A DNA stretch of 64,000 bases from assembly GCF_002028425.1 (NCBI RefSeq), contig NZ_CP020042.1, forward strand, positions 5,307,560-5,371,559, read 5' to 3'. This DNA comes from Streptomyces katrae. Its GTDB lineage: Bacteria > Actinomycetota > Actinomycetes > Streptomycetales > Streptomycetaceae. Made by a program: the position numbers and the translations under genes. The notes beneath the pieces were generated by a model. That model made no database searches and was not told where the DNA came from. It saw only the letters and a list, made by a program, of their open reading frames with translations. This document shows positions 27,178 to 36,823 of the stretch, in pieces (the first letter of the stretch is position 1; each line of letters opens with the position of its first letter).

Positions 27178-29168
27178 GTGGTGGGTGACCCTCCGGTGGG
27201 CGGGGACGGTCGCAGGGCGGCCAGTACGTGCGCGGGCGTGCGGCCCGGCTCCAGGCGTACGTAGTTCGCCCTGCCCCAGTGGTAGGTCTCGCCGGTGAGC
27301 TCGTCGCGCACCGCGAGGGACCCGTGCCAGTCGAGGCCGAGTACCGGCATGTCCAACGAGACCGTCGCCTCCTGGGTGTGGTGCGGGTCGAGGTTGACGA
27401 CCACCAGTACGGAATTTCCTCCCGCGTGCTTCGAATAGGCGATCACCTGTTCGTTGTCGGTCGCGTGGAAGTGGATGTCCCGTAGCTGCTGGAGGGCCGG
27501 GTTGCGCCGGCGCAGCCGGTTCAGGGCCGTGATCAGCGGGGCGATGGAACGGCCCTCGCGGTCGGCCGCCGCCCAGTCGCGGGGGCGCAGTTCGTACTTC
27601 TCGGAGTTCAGGTACTCCTCGCTGCCCTCGCGCACCGGCTCGTTCTCGCACAGCTCGTAGCCGGCGTAGACGCCCCAGGTGGGGGAGAGGGTGGCGGCGA
27701 GGACCGCGCGGACCTCGAAGGCGGGGCGGCCGCCCTTCTGGAGGTACTCGTGGAGGATGTCGGGCGTGTTGACGAAGAAGTTCGGCCGCATCACGGAGGC
27801 CGAACGGGTCCCGGACAGCTCGGTCAGGTACTCGGTCAGCTCGGCCTTGGTGTTGCGCCAGGTGAAGTACGTGTACGACTGCTGGAAGCCGACCGAGGCG
27901 AGCGCGCGCATCATCGCGGGCCGGGTGAAGGCCTCCGCCAGGAAGATCACGTCGGGATCGCTCTTGTTGATGTCCGCGATCACCTTCTGCCAGAAGACGA
28001 CCGGCTTGGTGTGCGGGTTGTCGACGCGGAAGATCCGGACCCCGTGGTCCATCCAGTGGCGCAGGATCCGGCAGGTCTCCTCCACGATCCCGGCCATGTC
28101 GTTGTCGAAGTGGACCGGGTAGATGTCCTGGTACTTCTTCGGCGGGTTCTCGGCGTAGGCGATCGTCCCGTCGGCCCGGTGGCGGAACCACTCCGGGTGC
28201 TTCTCCACCCAGGGGTGGTCCGGGGAGCACTGGAGGGCGAAGTCCAGGGCGATCTCCATCCGCAGCTCACGGGCGCGCGCCACGAAGGCGTCGAAGTCCT
28301 CCAGCGTCCCGAGGTCCGGGTGGACGGCGTCGTGCCCGCCCTCCGGGGAACCGATGGCCCACGGCACTCCGGGATCCCAACTACCCGCTGACAGCGTGTT
28401 GTTGGGGCCCTTGCGGAAGGTCGACCCGATCGGGTGGATCGGCGGCAGGTACACCACGTCGAACCCCATCGCGGCGATGGCCGGAAGCCGGTCGGCGGCG
28501 GTCCGGAAGGTGCCGCTGACAGGGGCCGAGCCGGGCTCCACCACCGCTCCCTCGGAGCGGGGGAACATCTCGTACCAGGAGCCGAAGAGGGCCCGCTTGC
28601 GCTCGACCAGCAGCGGCAGCGCCTTCGCGGAGGTCACCAGCTCCCGGTACGGGCGCCGGGCCAGCGCCGCGTCGACGGCCGGGGCGAGCGCCGCCGCGTG
28701 GCGCGCCTCCACGGTCAGGTCCTCGTTGCGCATCGCATCGGCCGCGGCCAGCACGGCCTCGCGCCCGTCGCGCTTGGGAACCTTCGCGGCCGCCCGCTCG
28801 TAGAGCTCGGCGCCTTCCAGGAACAGCAGCCCGGTGTCGATGCCCGCCGGGACCTTGACCGCGGCATGGGCCCGCCAGGTGGCGACCGGATCGCTCCACG
28901 CCTCGACGGTGTACGTCCACCTCCCCTCGACCTCGGCGGACACCCGGGCACACCAGCGGTCGGTACCGGGGGCCAGCTCGCGCATCGGCACCGGCGGGCG
29001 CAGCCGCCCGCTCGGATCGCGCAGGACCACATGGGCGGAAACGGCGTCGTGACCCTCCCGGAACACGGTGGCGGAAATCTCGAAGACCTCGTCCACCACC
29101 GCTTTGGCGGGTCTGGCGCCGCAGTCGACGGCGGGGAGGACGTCCAGCACGGGAATGCGACCGATCAT
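27174..29168 (-). CDS. glgE: Alpha-1,4-glucan:maltose-1-phosphate maltosyltransferase
   Basis: A 664-residue GH13_3 enzyme that extends alpha-1,4-glucan with maltosyl units from maltose 1-phosphate and releases phosphate. Layout: N-terminal beta domain with [21 protein letters not shown], a helical dimer insert, and the barrel. The nucleophile lies in [10 protein letters not shown] (about 383) and the acid in FLAEAFTRP (about 411), close to the Asp394/Glu423 pair of the S. coelicolor enzyme. The substrate lysine segment [13 protein letters not shown] is present. ATG 29168 has AGGTGA upstream; a frame to 29312 is open but unconserved. First gene of the cluster. Streptomyces often carry two such clusters used at different stages of development. 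Confidence 0.95.
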
Positions 29169-29664
29169 GATGGGATCACCTGGGGGCAGTTCGCAGGGCT
29201 CGGTGACGGGCCGGCCGGGACCGCGGCCGGTAGTGCACGCTCTGTTCGCTCTGTTTCTAGCCGCTCGGAAGACGGCTGGGCTGCGGGCATGGCCGCTCCT
29301 GTCCGCGTTCACTCGGGTGGCGGGAGAAGGTCGGGGGTTTGCCGTGCGCGTACCGCGTGTACCCGCTGAGCCCTTCCCAATCCTCCAGCGCCCAATCCGT
29401 GCTGTGGGTCAACTACTCGTACGTAGGGAGCGCCCCATTCCCCAAGGGGCCGCTCGACATCGGTCGAGGCTCCGTCAAGTCGGCGAGGACCAGGTGACGT
29501 CCAACGTGTCACCCCTTCCACCCTCGTCCCGCTGACCCCCTCACTCCCCATGCGCACGCCCCGCACCGCAGCGCGGGCGCTGGCCGCACACCCCTCGGAC
29601 TGACGGTGTTTCAGCACTTCGGAAGGGGTCACCCGGGCGCCTGATCCGCGCGAGAATGCGCGGC
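29169..29664. promoter_or_regulatory. Divergent control region between glgE and the HEAT-like gene
   Basis: A 496-bp stretch without a credible gene; the open frames across it have no conserved features. It must hold the glgE promoter on the minus strand. A GTACG-rich patch at about 29420-29434 (CTCGTACGTAGGG) is the only local dyad I noticed. No convincing -10/-35 pair. Confidence 0.3.
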
Positions 29665-30519
29665 ATGGGCCTGACCGAGCAGCTCGTGCATCCCGACCCC
29701 CGGCAGCGCGCGGAAGCCGCGAGACGGGTGAGCGGGGCGGTGTGGGACCCCGGGGCGGAGGCGGAACTGGCCGGGGTGCTCGTCGAGGCCGCCTGCGCCG
29801 AGGAGGACCCCGGCGCCCTGGAGGCCCAGACCGGCGCGCTCGTCGCCGTCGAAGGCGGGATCAGCGACCTCGGGCTCCAGCGGCTCGGGCTGGTCTGGCC
29901 CGCGCCGCCCGTGCTGGAACGGCTCCTCGCCCGGGCCGGCCGGCTCCAGGTCTCCGCGCCCGTCACCCCCGGCGGGGCCGCCACCCTCGCCGTGGTGCGC
30001 TGCCTGCGCGGGGCACCCCGTACCGGGTCGCGGCTGCGCACCCCCGGCGGGGCGTGGGTGGTCCTGGAACGGATCGAGCTCTACGGGCGGGCCGTCGACC
30101 GGCTCGACGCCGGCAGCACCGCCCGGGTCCTGCTGTCCGGGGCCGGGGCGCGCGGGCTGGAGGAGTGGGACCGGCTCGAAGCCGACCCCCGCGCGCGCGA
30201 CTGCGTCCGCCGGATGGGCGACCCCGACCCGCGGGTACGGCGCCTGGCGGCGGAGGAGGCCGCCGACTGGCCCGACGCCTGGGACGGGGACGACGGCCGC
30301 CGGCTGTGCACCGCCCTGGCCCGCGCCGCCGTCACCGAGACCGACCCCGAGGCGCGCGAGGGAGAGCTGTACGCCCTGCTGCGGCTCGGCCACTTCGCCT
30401 CCGCGGCCGTCCTGACCCTGCTGCGCGGCCTCGAACGCCGCCTCGTTCCGCCCCCGCTGCGCCCCTACCTGGACGACCTGTTGGACGAACGGCCACCCGG
30501 CGACCGGGTCCGGCAGTAG
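29665..30519 (+). CDS. Hypothetical protein, HEAT-like repeats possible
   Basis: A 284-residue soluble, helix-rich and acidic protein of unknown family. The segments ADPRARDCVRRMGDPDPRVRRLAAEE and EDPGALEAQTGALVAVEGG look like single HEAT or PBS-lyase repeats, which fits an all-helical solenoid. No catalytic motif, signal peptide or membrane segment is visible. ATG 29665 or ATG 29656 may be the start; I chose 29665 because a GAGAAT hexamer ends 7 nt before it. It lies 76 bp before glgP on the same strand, so it could be co-transcribed with it, but there is no evidence of a role in glycogen. Confidence 0.65.
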   Translation: MGLTEQLVHPDPRQRAEAARRVSGAVWDPGAEAELAGVLVEAACAEEDPGALEAQTGALVAVEGGISDLGLQRLGLVWPAPPVLERLLARAGRLQVSAPVTPGGAATLAVVRCLRGAPRTGSRLRTPGGAWVVLERIELYGRAVDRLDAGSTARVLLSGAGARGLEEWDRLEADPRARDCVRRMGDPDPRVRRLAAEEAADWPDAWDGDDGRRLCTALARAAVTETDPEAREGELYALLRLGHFASAAVLTLLRGLERRLVPPPLRPYLDDLLDERPPGDRVRQ

Positions 30520-30595
30520 CCTTCCGGGGGCGTTGCGTGCCTGCACAGCGTGGTGCGGCCGCTCCGATCCGTCATCCCCTGCGAAGGTGGAACAC

Positions 30596-33235
30596 GTGAA
30601 GGCTATCCGTCGATTCACCGTGCGCCCCGTCCTCCCCGAGCCCCTCATGCCACTCGCCGAACTCGCGCGCAACCTGCGCTGGTCGTGGCATACGGAAACC
30701 CGCGAACTCTTCCAATCCGTCGACCCCGAGGGCTGGCGGGCCGCCGGCGGCGACCCCGTCCGACTGCTCGGCTCCGTCTCCGCCGCCCGGCTCTCCGAAC
30801 TCGCCGCCGACCGGCGCTTCCTGCGCCGGCTCGCCGTCGCCGTCGCCGACCTCGACGACTACCTCCACGGCGGCAGGTGGTACCAGACCCACGAGAACAA
30901 CGGCGGCCTCCCCGCCGCCATCGCCTACTTCTCCCCCGAATTCGGCATCACCGCAGCCCTTCCCCAGTACTCCGGCGGACTCGGGATCCTGGCCGGCGAC
31001 CACCTCAAGGCCGCCAGCGACCTCGGCGTCCCCATCGTCGGCGTCGGCCTGCTCTACCGGCACGGCTACTTCCGCCAGTCCCTCTCCCGCGACGGCTGGC
31101 AGCAGGAGCACTACCCGGTCCTCGACCCCCAGGAGCTGCCCCTCAGCCTGCTCCGCCAGGAGGACGGCACCCCCGCCCGCGTCACCCTCGCCCTCCCCGG
31201 CGGCCGGTCGTTGCACGCGCACATCTGGCAGGCCCGCGTCGGCCGCGTCCCGCTGCTCCTGCTCGACTCCGACGTCGAGGACAACGACGCCGGCGCCCGC
31301 GAGGTGACCGACCGCCTCTACGGCGGCGGCAGCGACCACCGCCTCCTCCAGGAGATGCTGCTCGGCATCGGCGGCGTCCGGGCCGTCCGCGCCTACTGCC
31401 GCATCACCGGCCACCCCGCCCCCGAGGTCTTCCACACCAACGAGGGACACGCCGGCTTCCTCGGCCTCGAACGCATAAGGGAACTGGAAGGGGAGCGCGG
31501 CCTCGGCTTCGAGGCCGCCGTCGAAGCCGTCCGCGCCGGGACCGTCTTCACCACCCACACCCCCGTCCCCGCCGGCATCGACCGCTTCGAGCGCTCCCTG
31601 GTCGCCCGCCACTTCGGCGACGGCGGCGAACTCGCCGGCCTGCCCGTCGACCGGATCCTGGAACTCGGCGCCGAGTCCTACCCCGGCGGCGACCCCGGGG
31701 TCTTCAACATGGCCGTCATGGGCCTGCGCCTCGCCCAGCGCGCCAACGGGGTCTCCACCCTCCACGGCGCGGTCAGCCGCGGCATGTTCGCCGGGCTCTG
31801 GCCGGGCTTCGACGCGGCCGACGTGCCCATCACCTCCGTGACCAACGGGGTGCACGCCCCGACCTGGGTCGCCCCCGAGGTGATGCGGCTCGGCACCCGT
31901 CAGATCGGCGCCGGGCGTACCGAGGACGCCCTCGCCGTCGGCGGCTCCACCCGCTGGGACGCCGTCGCGCAGATCGCCGACCAGGACGTGTGGGACGTAC
32001 GGCGCTCCCTGCGCGAGCAACTCGTCCAGGAGGTGCGCGACCGGCTGCGCGCCTCCTGGAAGCAGCGCGGTGCCGCCGACGCCGAACTCGGCTGGGTGGA
32101 CGGCGTCCTCGACCCGGACGTGCTCACCATCGGCTTCGCCCGCCGCGTCCCCTCGTACAAGCGGCTCACGCTGATGCTGCGCGACCCCGATCGGCTGCGC
32201 GCCCTGCTGCTGGACCCCGACCGCCCGGTGCAGATCGTCGTCGCGGGCAAGGCGCACCCGGCGGACGACGGCGGCAAGCGGCTCGTCCAGGAGCTGGTGC
32301 GCTTCTCGGACGACCCGCGCGTGCGCCACCGGATCGTCTTCCTGCCGGACTACGGCATGGCCATGGCGCAGAAGCTGTACCCGGGCTGCGACGTCTGGCT
32401 CAACAACCCGCTGCGGCCGCTGGAGGCCTGCGGGACCAGCGGGATGAAGGCCGCGCTCAACGGCTGCCTCAACCTGTCCGTCCTGGACGGCTGGTGGGAC
32501 GAGTGGTTCGAGCCCGACTTCGGCTGGGCCATCCCCACCGCCGACGGCCTCGGCACGGACGAGGAGCGGCGCGACGACCTGGAGGCGGCCGCCCTCTACG
32601 AGCTGATCGAGAACCGGGTGGCCCCCCGCTTCTACGACCGGTCGGGCCGCAGCGGGCTGCCCGACCGGTGGATCGAGATGGTCCGGCGCACCCTGGTGTC
32701 CCTGGGCCCGAAGGTGCTCGCGGGGCGGATGGTACGGGAGTACGTGGAACGGATCTACGCCCCCGCCGCGCTCTCCCACCGCGCCCTGACCGCCGACGCG
32801 GCCCGGGACCTGGCCTGGTGGAAGGGCCGGATCCGGGCGGCCTGGCCGAGGGTCGCCGTCGAGCACGTGGAGGCCGTCGCCGCGACGCCGGTGGGCGGTA
32901 CCGCCGAGCTGGGGGCCACCCTCACGCTGCGGGTGCGGGTGGCGCTGGACGCGCTCGCGCCGGAGGACGTGGAGGTGCAGGCCGTCGCGGGACGGGTGGA
33001 CGCCCAGGACGTGATCAAGGACGGGCGGGCCTTCCCGCTCAAGCCCTCCGCCGGTCCCGACCTGGAGGGGCGCTGGGTGTACGAGGGCCCGCTCGCCCTC
33101 GACCGGACGGGGCCCTTCGGCTACACGGTACGGGTGCTGCCCACGCACCCGCTGCTGGCGACCCCGGCCGAACTGGGCCTGGTCGCGGGCCCGGTGGTGG
33201 ACGCCGAACGGGCGGGCGGCGTCCTGCTGCGGTGA
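30596..33235 (+). CDS. glgP: Alpha-glucan phosphorylase
   Basis: An 879-residue GT35 enzyme that releases glucose 1-phosphate from alpha-glucan. It begins with the DUF3417 region typical of the actinobacterial form (RRFTVRPVLPEPLMPLAELA, NLRWSWH). Motifs: AYFSPEFGI, YSGGLGILAGDHLKAASDLG, VFHTNEGHAGFL, FTTHTPVPAGID, and the PLP-lysine region EACGTSGMKAALNGC (Lys about 617). The C-terminal 150 residues carry an Ig-like extension. GTG 30596 has GAAGGTGG just upstream and homologues start there. It is divergent from glgE and completes turnover of the GlgE-made glucan. Confidence 0.94.
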   Translation: MKAIRRFTVRPVLPEPLMPLAELARNLRWSWHTETRELFQSVDPEGWRAAGGDPVRLLGSVSAARLSELAADRRFLRRLAVAVADLDDYLHGGRWYQTHENNGGLPAAIAYFSPEFGITAALPQYSGGLGILAGDHLKAASDLGVPIVGVGLLYRHGYFRQSLSRDGWQQEHYPVLDPQELPLSLLRQEDGTPARVTLALPGGRSLHAHIWQARVGRVPLLLLDSDVEDNDAGAREVTDRLYGGGSDHRLLQEMLLGIGGVRAVRAYCRITGHPAPEVFHTNEGHAGFLGLERIRELEGERGLGFEAAVEAVRAGTVFTTHTPVPAGIDRFERSLVARHFGDGGELAGLPVDRILELGAESYPGGDPGVFNMAVMGLRLAQRANGVSTLHGAVSRGMFAGLWPGFDAADVPITSVTNGVHAPTWVAPEVMRLGTRQIGAGRTEDALAVGGSTRWDAVAQIADQDVWDVRRSLREQLVQEVRDRLRASWKQRGAADAELGWVDGVLDPDVLTIGFARRVPSYKRLTLMLRDPDRLRALLLDPDRPVQIVVAGKAHPADDGGKRLVQELVRFSDDPRVRHRIVFLPDYGMAMAQKLYPGCDVWLNNPLRPLEACGTSGMKAALNGCLNLSVLDGWWDEWFEPDFGWAIPTADGLGTDEERRDDLEAAALYELIENRVAPRFYDRSGRSGLPDRWIEMVRRTLVSLGPKVLAGRMVREYVERIYAPAALSHRALTADAARDLAWWKGRIRAAWPRVAVEHVEAVAATPVGGTAELGATLTLRVRVALDALAPEDVEVQAVAGRVDAQDVIKDGRAFPLKPSAGPDLEGRWVYEGPLALDRTGPFGYTVRVLPTHPLLATPAELGLVAGPVVDAERAGGVLLR

Positions 33236-33328
33236 GGGCCGGGTGGTGAGGCCCGGGCGGTGACAGCCGGGTGGTGACGGCCGGGGGTACGGCCGGGTGG
33301 TGAGGCCCGGGTGGTGAGGGCCGGGCCT
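33236..33328 (+). repeat. Tandem 14-bp repeat after glgP
   Basis: Directly after the glgP stop, about six copies of a GGCCCGGGTGGTGA-like unit follow each other (starts near 33236, 33250, 33264, 33278, 33290, 33304, with a partial at 33318). The fourth copy is 12 bp. Units carry TGA, so read-through is stopped. It lies between two convergent genes and may act as a terminator. Confidence 0.8.
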
Positions 33329-33341
33329 CGCCGCCCGGGGG

Positions 33342-34385
33342 TCAGGGGGCGGGCGGCGGGTCCACCAGCCGGCCGTCCTCGACCAGCATCCCGGCCCGCT
33401 TGAGGGTCCGCAGGTTCGGGATCACCTCCACCTGCCCGATGCCCGGCACCGCGCCGATCCGCTCGGTCAGGTACGTGTACAGCGCGTCGGTGTCCCGGCA
33501 CAGCACCACGGCCAGCAGGTTCGCCGCCCCGGTGATGGCCGCCGCGAACGGCACCTCCGGATGGCCCGCCAGCGCGGCCCCCACCTCCGCCAGCCGGGCC
33601 GGCGGCACGGTCAGCAGCAGGGAGGTGTCCGTCTCGAAGCCCAGGTGCTCGGGGATGATCTCCACGTCGAAGAAGACCGCCCCGCGCTCCCGCAGCCGCT
33701 CCAGCCGGCGCCGGGCCGTGGACTCCGACAGCCCCGAGGCCTTGGCCAGTTCCGGGTAGCCCGCCCGGCCGTCCCGCCGCAGCACCCCCAGCAGTGCCAG
33801 CTCGGCCTCGTCGAGGGTGTAGCGTGCCTGCCCGTACTCCGGCGCGAGCGGCGGCGGGCGCAGGGCGGCCACCTGGTCCGGGCGCAGCCCCTCCAGCCCC
33901 GCCCAGACCCCGGGGCCGCCGATGTACTTGCGCAGGACGGTGTGCGCGCTGATGGCCGTCACCCGCCGGGTGCGGGGCAGCTTCTCCAGGAGCAGGGCGT
34001 CGCGGTCCTCCCGGGTCCGGGCCCGGGTCATGCAGTGGATCTCCGTACCGCCCGAGTTCAGCGACACCCACGCGATGTCCGGCCGCCGGGCCAGCGCCTC
34101 GGCCACCGCGACCGCCGCGTCGGGTGCGCACTGCACGCGCAGCCAGGACTCGAACAGCCCGACCCGGCTCCCGACGGGCAGTCCGACGACCCGCAGCAGG
34201 CCGTTGCCGCGCAGCCGGTGGTAGCGCCGCACCACGGTCTGGTCGGAGACCTCCAGCACCTCCGCGAGCCGGCTGAAGGGCGCCCGCCCGTCGATGGACA
34301 GGGCGTGCGCGAGGAGCCGGTCGAAGGCGTCCAGCTCGGTGGGGCGGTTTCCGGCCCGGAGTGTGGGATGCATGGTTTCCATCAT
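33342..34385 (-). CDS. Lrp/AsnC family regulator with two AsnC units
   Basis: A 347-residue protein made of two Lrp/AsnC halves. Unit 1: LDAFDRLLAHALSIDGRAPFSRLAEVLEVSDQTVVRRYHRLR. Unit 2: LDEAELALLGVLRRDGRAGYPELAKASGLSESTARRRLERLRE, followed by a RAM-like ligand domain with FDVEIIPEHLGFETDTSLLL. The doubled form is common in Streptomyces. Start: ATG at 34385 has GAGG eight bases upstream; ATG 34373 with AATGAT 7 nt before it is an alternative. Divergent from the MFS exporter at 34532, its most likely target. Confidence 0.85.
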   Translation of the reverse strand: MMETMHPTLRAGNRPTELDAFDRLLAHALSIDGRAPFSRLAEVLEVSDQTVVRRYHRLRGNGLLRVVGLPVGSRVGLFESWLRVQCAPDAAVAVAEALARRPDIAWVSLNSGGTEIHCMTRARTREDRDALLLEKLPRTRRVTAISAHTVLRKYIGGPGVWAGLEGLRPDQVAALRPPPLAPEYGQARYTLDEAELALLGVLRRDGRAGYPELAKASGLSESTARRRLERLRERGAVFFDVEIIPEHLGFETDTSLLLTVPPARLAEVGAALAGHPEVPFAAAITGAANLLAVVLCRDTDALYTYLTERIGAVPGIGQVEVIPNLRTLKRAGMLVEDGRLVDPPPAP

Positions 34386-34531
34386 TCCAGGCGCCTCGAT
34401 AACGGGAATTCTGCGGAAGGGACCTTCCGGGTGGGTGATTCGGGGACCCACTGCCACGGTGGGGCGACCACAGCGAAGATCCCGCCGGGCACCGACGACC
34501 CCGGCTCGGAAGAACCAAGAGGAGAAGACCC

Positions 34532-36049
34532 ATGCGCAAATGGCTGCCGCTGACGGCGGTGTGCATCGGGGCGTTCATGCTCCTGGTCGACGTCACGATC
34601 GTGACCGTCGCCCTCCCGGACATGGCCGCCGACATGCACACAGGCTTCTCGGGGCTCCAGTGGGTGATGGACATCTACGCCCTCGCCCTCGCCGCCCTGC
34701 TGCTCGGCTCGGGCTCGCTCGCCGACCGGATCGGCCGCCGCCGGGTCTACCTCGGCGGGCTCGTGCTCTTCGCCGGCGCCTCCCTCGTCTGCGGCCTGGC
34801 CGACGGGCCGGGGGCGCTGATCGCGTTCCGTGCCGTCCAGGGCATCGGCGGCGCGGCGATGGCCGCCACGTCCATGGCCCTGCTCAGCGCCTCCTACCAG
34901 GGCCGCGACCGGGGGATCGCCTTCGGCGTCTGGGGCGCGGTCAACGGTGCCGCCGCGGCGGCCGGGCCGATCGTCGGCGGGCTGCTCACCGAGCACTTCG
35001 GCTGGCGCTGGATCTTCTTCATCAACCTGCCGCTGTGCGCCCTGGCGGTGTTCGTGACCCTCAGGGCGGTGGCGGAGTCCCGCGACCCGCGCGCCCAGGG
35101 GCTGGACCTGCCCGGCATGGCCACCTTCACCGTGGGGGCCGGGGCCCTGACGTACGCGCTGATCCGGGCCGGTGAGGACGGCTGGACCTCGCCCGCCGCC
35201 CTGGGGCTGTTCGCCCTGGCTGCGGTGGCGTTCGCCGCCTTCGTCCTCGTCGAGCTGCGCGGCTCCCGCCCGATGCTGGACCTCTCGCTCTTCCGCAGCC
35301 CGGCCTTCGCGGCGGTCATGACCGCGGGACTGCTGACTTCCGGGGCGGCGTTCTCGTACCTGATGTACGTCTCCCTGTGGCTGCAGTCCGCCGAGGGGAT
35401 GACCCCGGTGGGCGCCGGTCTGGCGCTGGTGCCGATGAGCCTGGCGGCCTTCGTCGTCGCGGCGGTGGCCGGGCGGCTGCTGCACGGGGTCTCCGCACGG
35501 CTGACCATCGGCGGCGGACTGCTGCTGATCGGCGCGGGCGCGCTGCTCCAGGCCTGGATGCTGGACGCGGGCGACAGCTGGCCCGCGCTGGTGCCGGGGC
35601 TGGCGCTGACCGGGGTCGGCGTGGGCGTCTCGATGCCGGCGCTGGCGGCCACCGCCATGGGGGCGGTGCCGCCGGCCCGGGCGGGCATGGCCGGCGGTGT
35701 GCTGAACACCTCGCGGCAGCTGGGTACGGCCCTGGGCATCGCGGTGCTGGGCGGGGTGTTCCACGCCGGGCTGAGGGACGGGCTCGCCGGCCGGCCGGCG
35801 AGCACCGCCGACGCGCTGGCCTCCGGCGGGGCGGGGCGGCTGCTGGCCTCCGTGCCGGGGGCGCGGGCGTGGGTGGATGCGGCGTTCGCGAGCGGGCTGC
35901 GGGAGGCGTTCGTGGTCTCGGGGGCGCTGGGCCTGGCCGGAGGCCTGGTGGTCCTCCTCCTGATCCGCCGCCCGACGGCGCCCGCCGCCCCGTCCGGGGC
36001 GGCCGTCCCGGCCCAGGCGCAGCGCGTTTCCAGCCCCGCCGGCGACTGA
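34532..36049 (+). CDS. MFS drug exporter, DHA2 (EmrB/QacA) type
   Basis: A 505-residue protein with about 14 membrane segments. Family motifs: LLVDVTIVTVALPDMA in helix 1, LQWVMDIYALALAALLL, the loop ADRIGRRRVYLGGL (motif A), FRAVQGIGGAAMAATSMALL, and the helix-5 motif C region WGAVNGAAAAAGPIVGGLL. Such pumps export toxic organic compounds in exchange for protons. GAGGAG lies nine bases before the ATG. It is divergent from a doubled Lrp regulator across 146 bp. Substrate not predictable. Confidence 0.92.
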   Translation: MRKWLPLTAVCIGAFMLLVDVTIVTVALPDMAADMHTGFSGLQWVMDIYALALAALLLGSGSLADRIGRRRVYLGGLVLFAGASLVCGLADGPGALIAFRAVQGIGGAAMAATSMALLSASYQGRDRGIAFGVWGAVNGAAAAAGPIVGGLLTEHFGWRWIFFINLPLCALAVFVTLRAVAESRDPRAQGLDLPGMATFTVGAGALTYALIRAGEDGWTSPAALGLFALAAVAFAAFVLVELRGSRPMLDLSLFRSPAFAAVMTAGLLTSGAAFSYLMYVSLWLQSAEGMTPVGAGLALVPMSLAAFVVAAVAGRLLHGVSARLTIGGGLLLIGAGALLQAWMLDAGDSWPALVPGLALTGVGVGVSMPALAATAMGAVPPARAGMAGGVLNTSRQLGTALGIAVLGGVFHAGLRDGLAGRPASTADALASGGAGRLLASVPGARAWVDAAFASGLREAFVVSGALGLAGGLVVLLLIRRPTAPAAPSGAAVPAQAQRVSSPAGD

Positions 36050-36227
36050 GGCGCGGGGTCCGGGGCGGCCCCCGGAGAACGGGTGAAGGGCGGGGCGGGG
36101 AGGCGGCCCCGCGCGGCGGACCAGGAGGGTGAACCTCCGAACACCTGGCGCATGGCGCCACTGCGGAGCCCCCGCCGACTCCTAGGCTGCCCCGCGGACC
36201 CCCGCCCCGCGAGAAACGGACCCCGCC

Positions 36228-36722
36228 ATGCGCCTGCGCCCCACCGCGACCGCCGCCGCCACGCTCCTCGCCTCCGCCGCCCTCGTCCTGCCCACCGCGG
36301 GCCAGGCCCTGGCCAACGGCCACGACGACCTCGGCGAGATCCATTACCGGCTCCCGGACGACGACGGCAGCCGGACCATCGAGCCGGCCGACAACGACAC
36401 CTGCTACCGGCTGACGGGCACCGGCCGCGACCGCGCGGCCTACGCGGTGTGGAACGAGACCGATTCGCTGGTCCTCGTCTTCCGCGACGAGAGCTGCGGC
36501 GGCGAGGCCCAGGAGGTGCTGCGGCCGGGCGAGCGCGCGCACGACCTGAACGCCCGCTCGGTCTACCTCAAGCCGACCGACGACGACCACCACCACGGCC
36601 GCCACGACCGCGACGACGACTGGGGCGACGAGGACCGTGCCCGGCCCCGCCAGGAGCGCGGCAAGGACCGCGTCGTCTTCGACAAGGCCTTCCTCGACGC
36701 GGCCTTCCGCTCGATCGGCTGA
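36228..36722 (+). CDS. Small secreted protein, His/Asp-rich
   Basis: A 164-residue protein with a signal peptide (TATAAATLLASAALVLPTAG, cleavage near GQALANG). The mature part has two cysteines (NDTCYRL, DESCGGE) that may pair, and a charged stretch with three neighbouring His and many Asp (PTDDDHHHGRHDRDDD) at about residues 120-135 that could bind metal ions. The family is not known to me. A strong hairpin follows. It faces the M4 protease gene. Confidence 0.75.
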   Translation: MRLRPTATAAATLLASAALVLPTAGQALANGHDDLGEIHYRLPDDDGSRTIEPADNDTCYRLTGTGRDRAAYAVWNETDSLVLVFRDESCGGEAQEVLRPGERAHDLNARSVYLKPTDDDHHHGRHDRDDDWGDEDRARPRQERGKDRVVFDKAFLDAAFRSIG

Positions 36723-36743
36723 CCCGCAGCAGCACATGGAACA

Positions 36744-36778
36744 GGGCCGCCCGGGGAGGTTTCCTCCCGGGCGGCCCC
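36744..36778. terminator. Bidirectional hairpin between the small secreted protein and the protease
   Basis: A 15-16 bp GC stem with one bulge and a TTT loop (36744-36759 with 36763-36778). Confidence 0.8.
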
Positions 36779-36823
36779 GTGGTTTCAGCGGTTCAGCCGT
36801 GGTTCACTCCCTGCCCCGAGGGG

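Noticed and set aside
30550..33249. Long open frames on both strands across glgP (899 aa plus strand, 858 aa minus strand at 30572-33148)
   Set aside because: They lie on the same DNA as a clear phosphorylase, show Arg/Pro/Gly-rich or hydropathically random composition, and have no motifs. They are high-GC shadow frames.
33236..33328. CRISPR-like array
   Set aside because: Units are 14 bp and contiguous, with no spacers; it is a simple tandem repeat. No cas genes are present.
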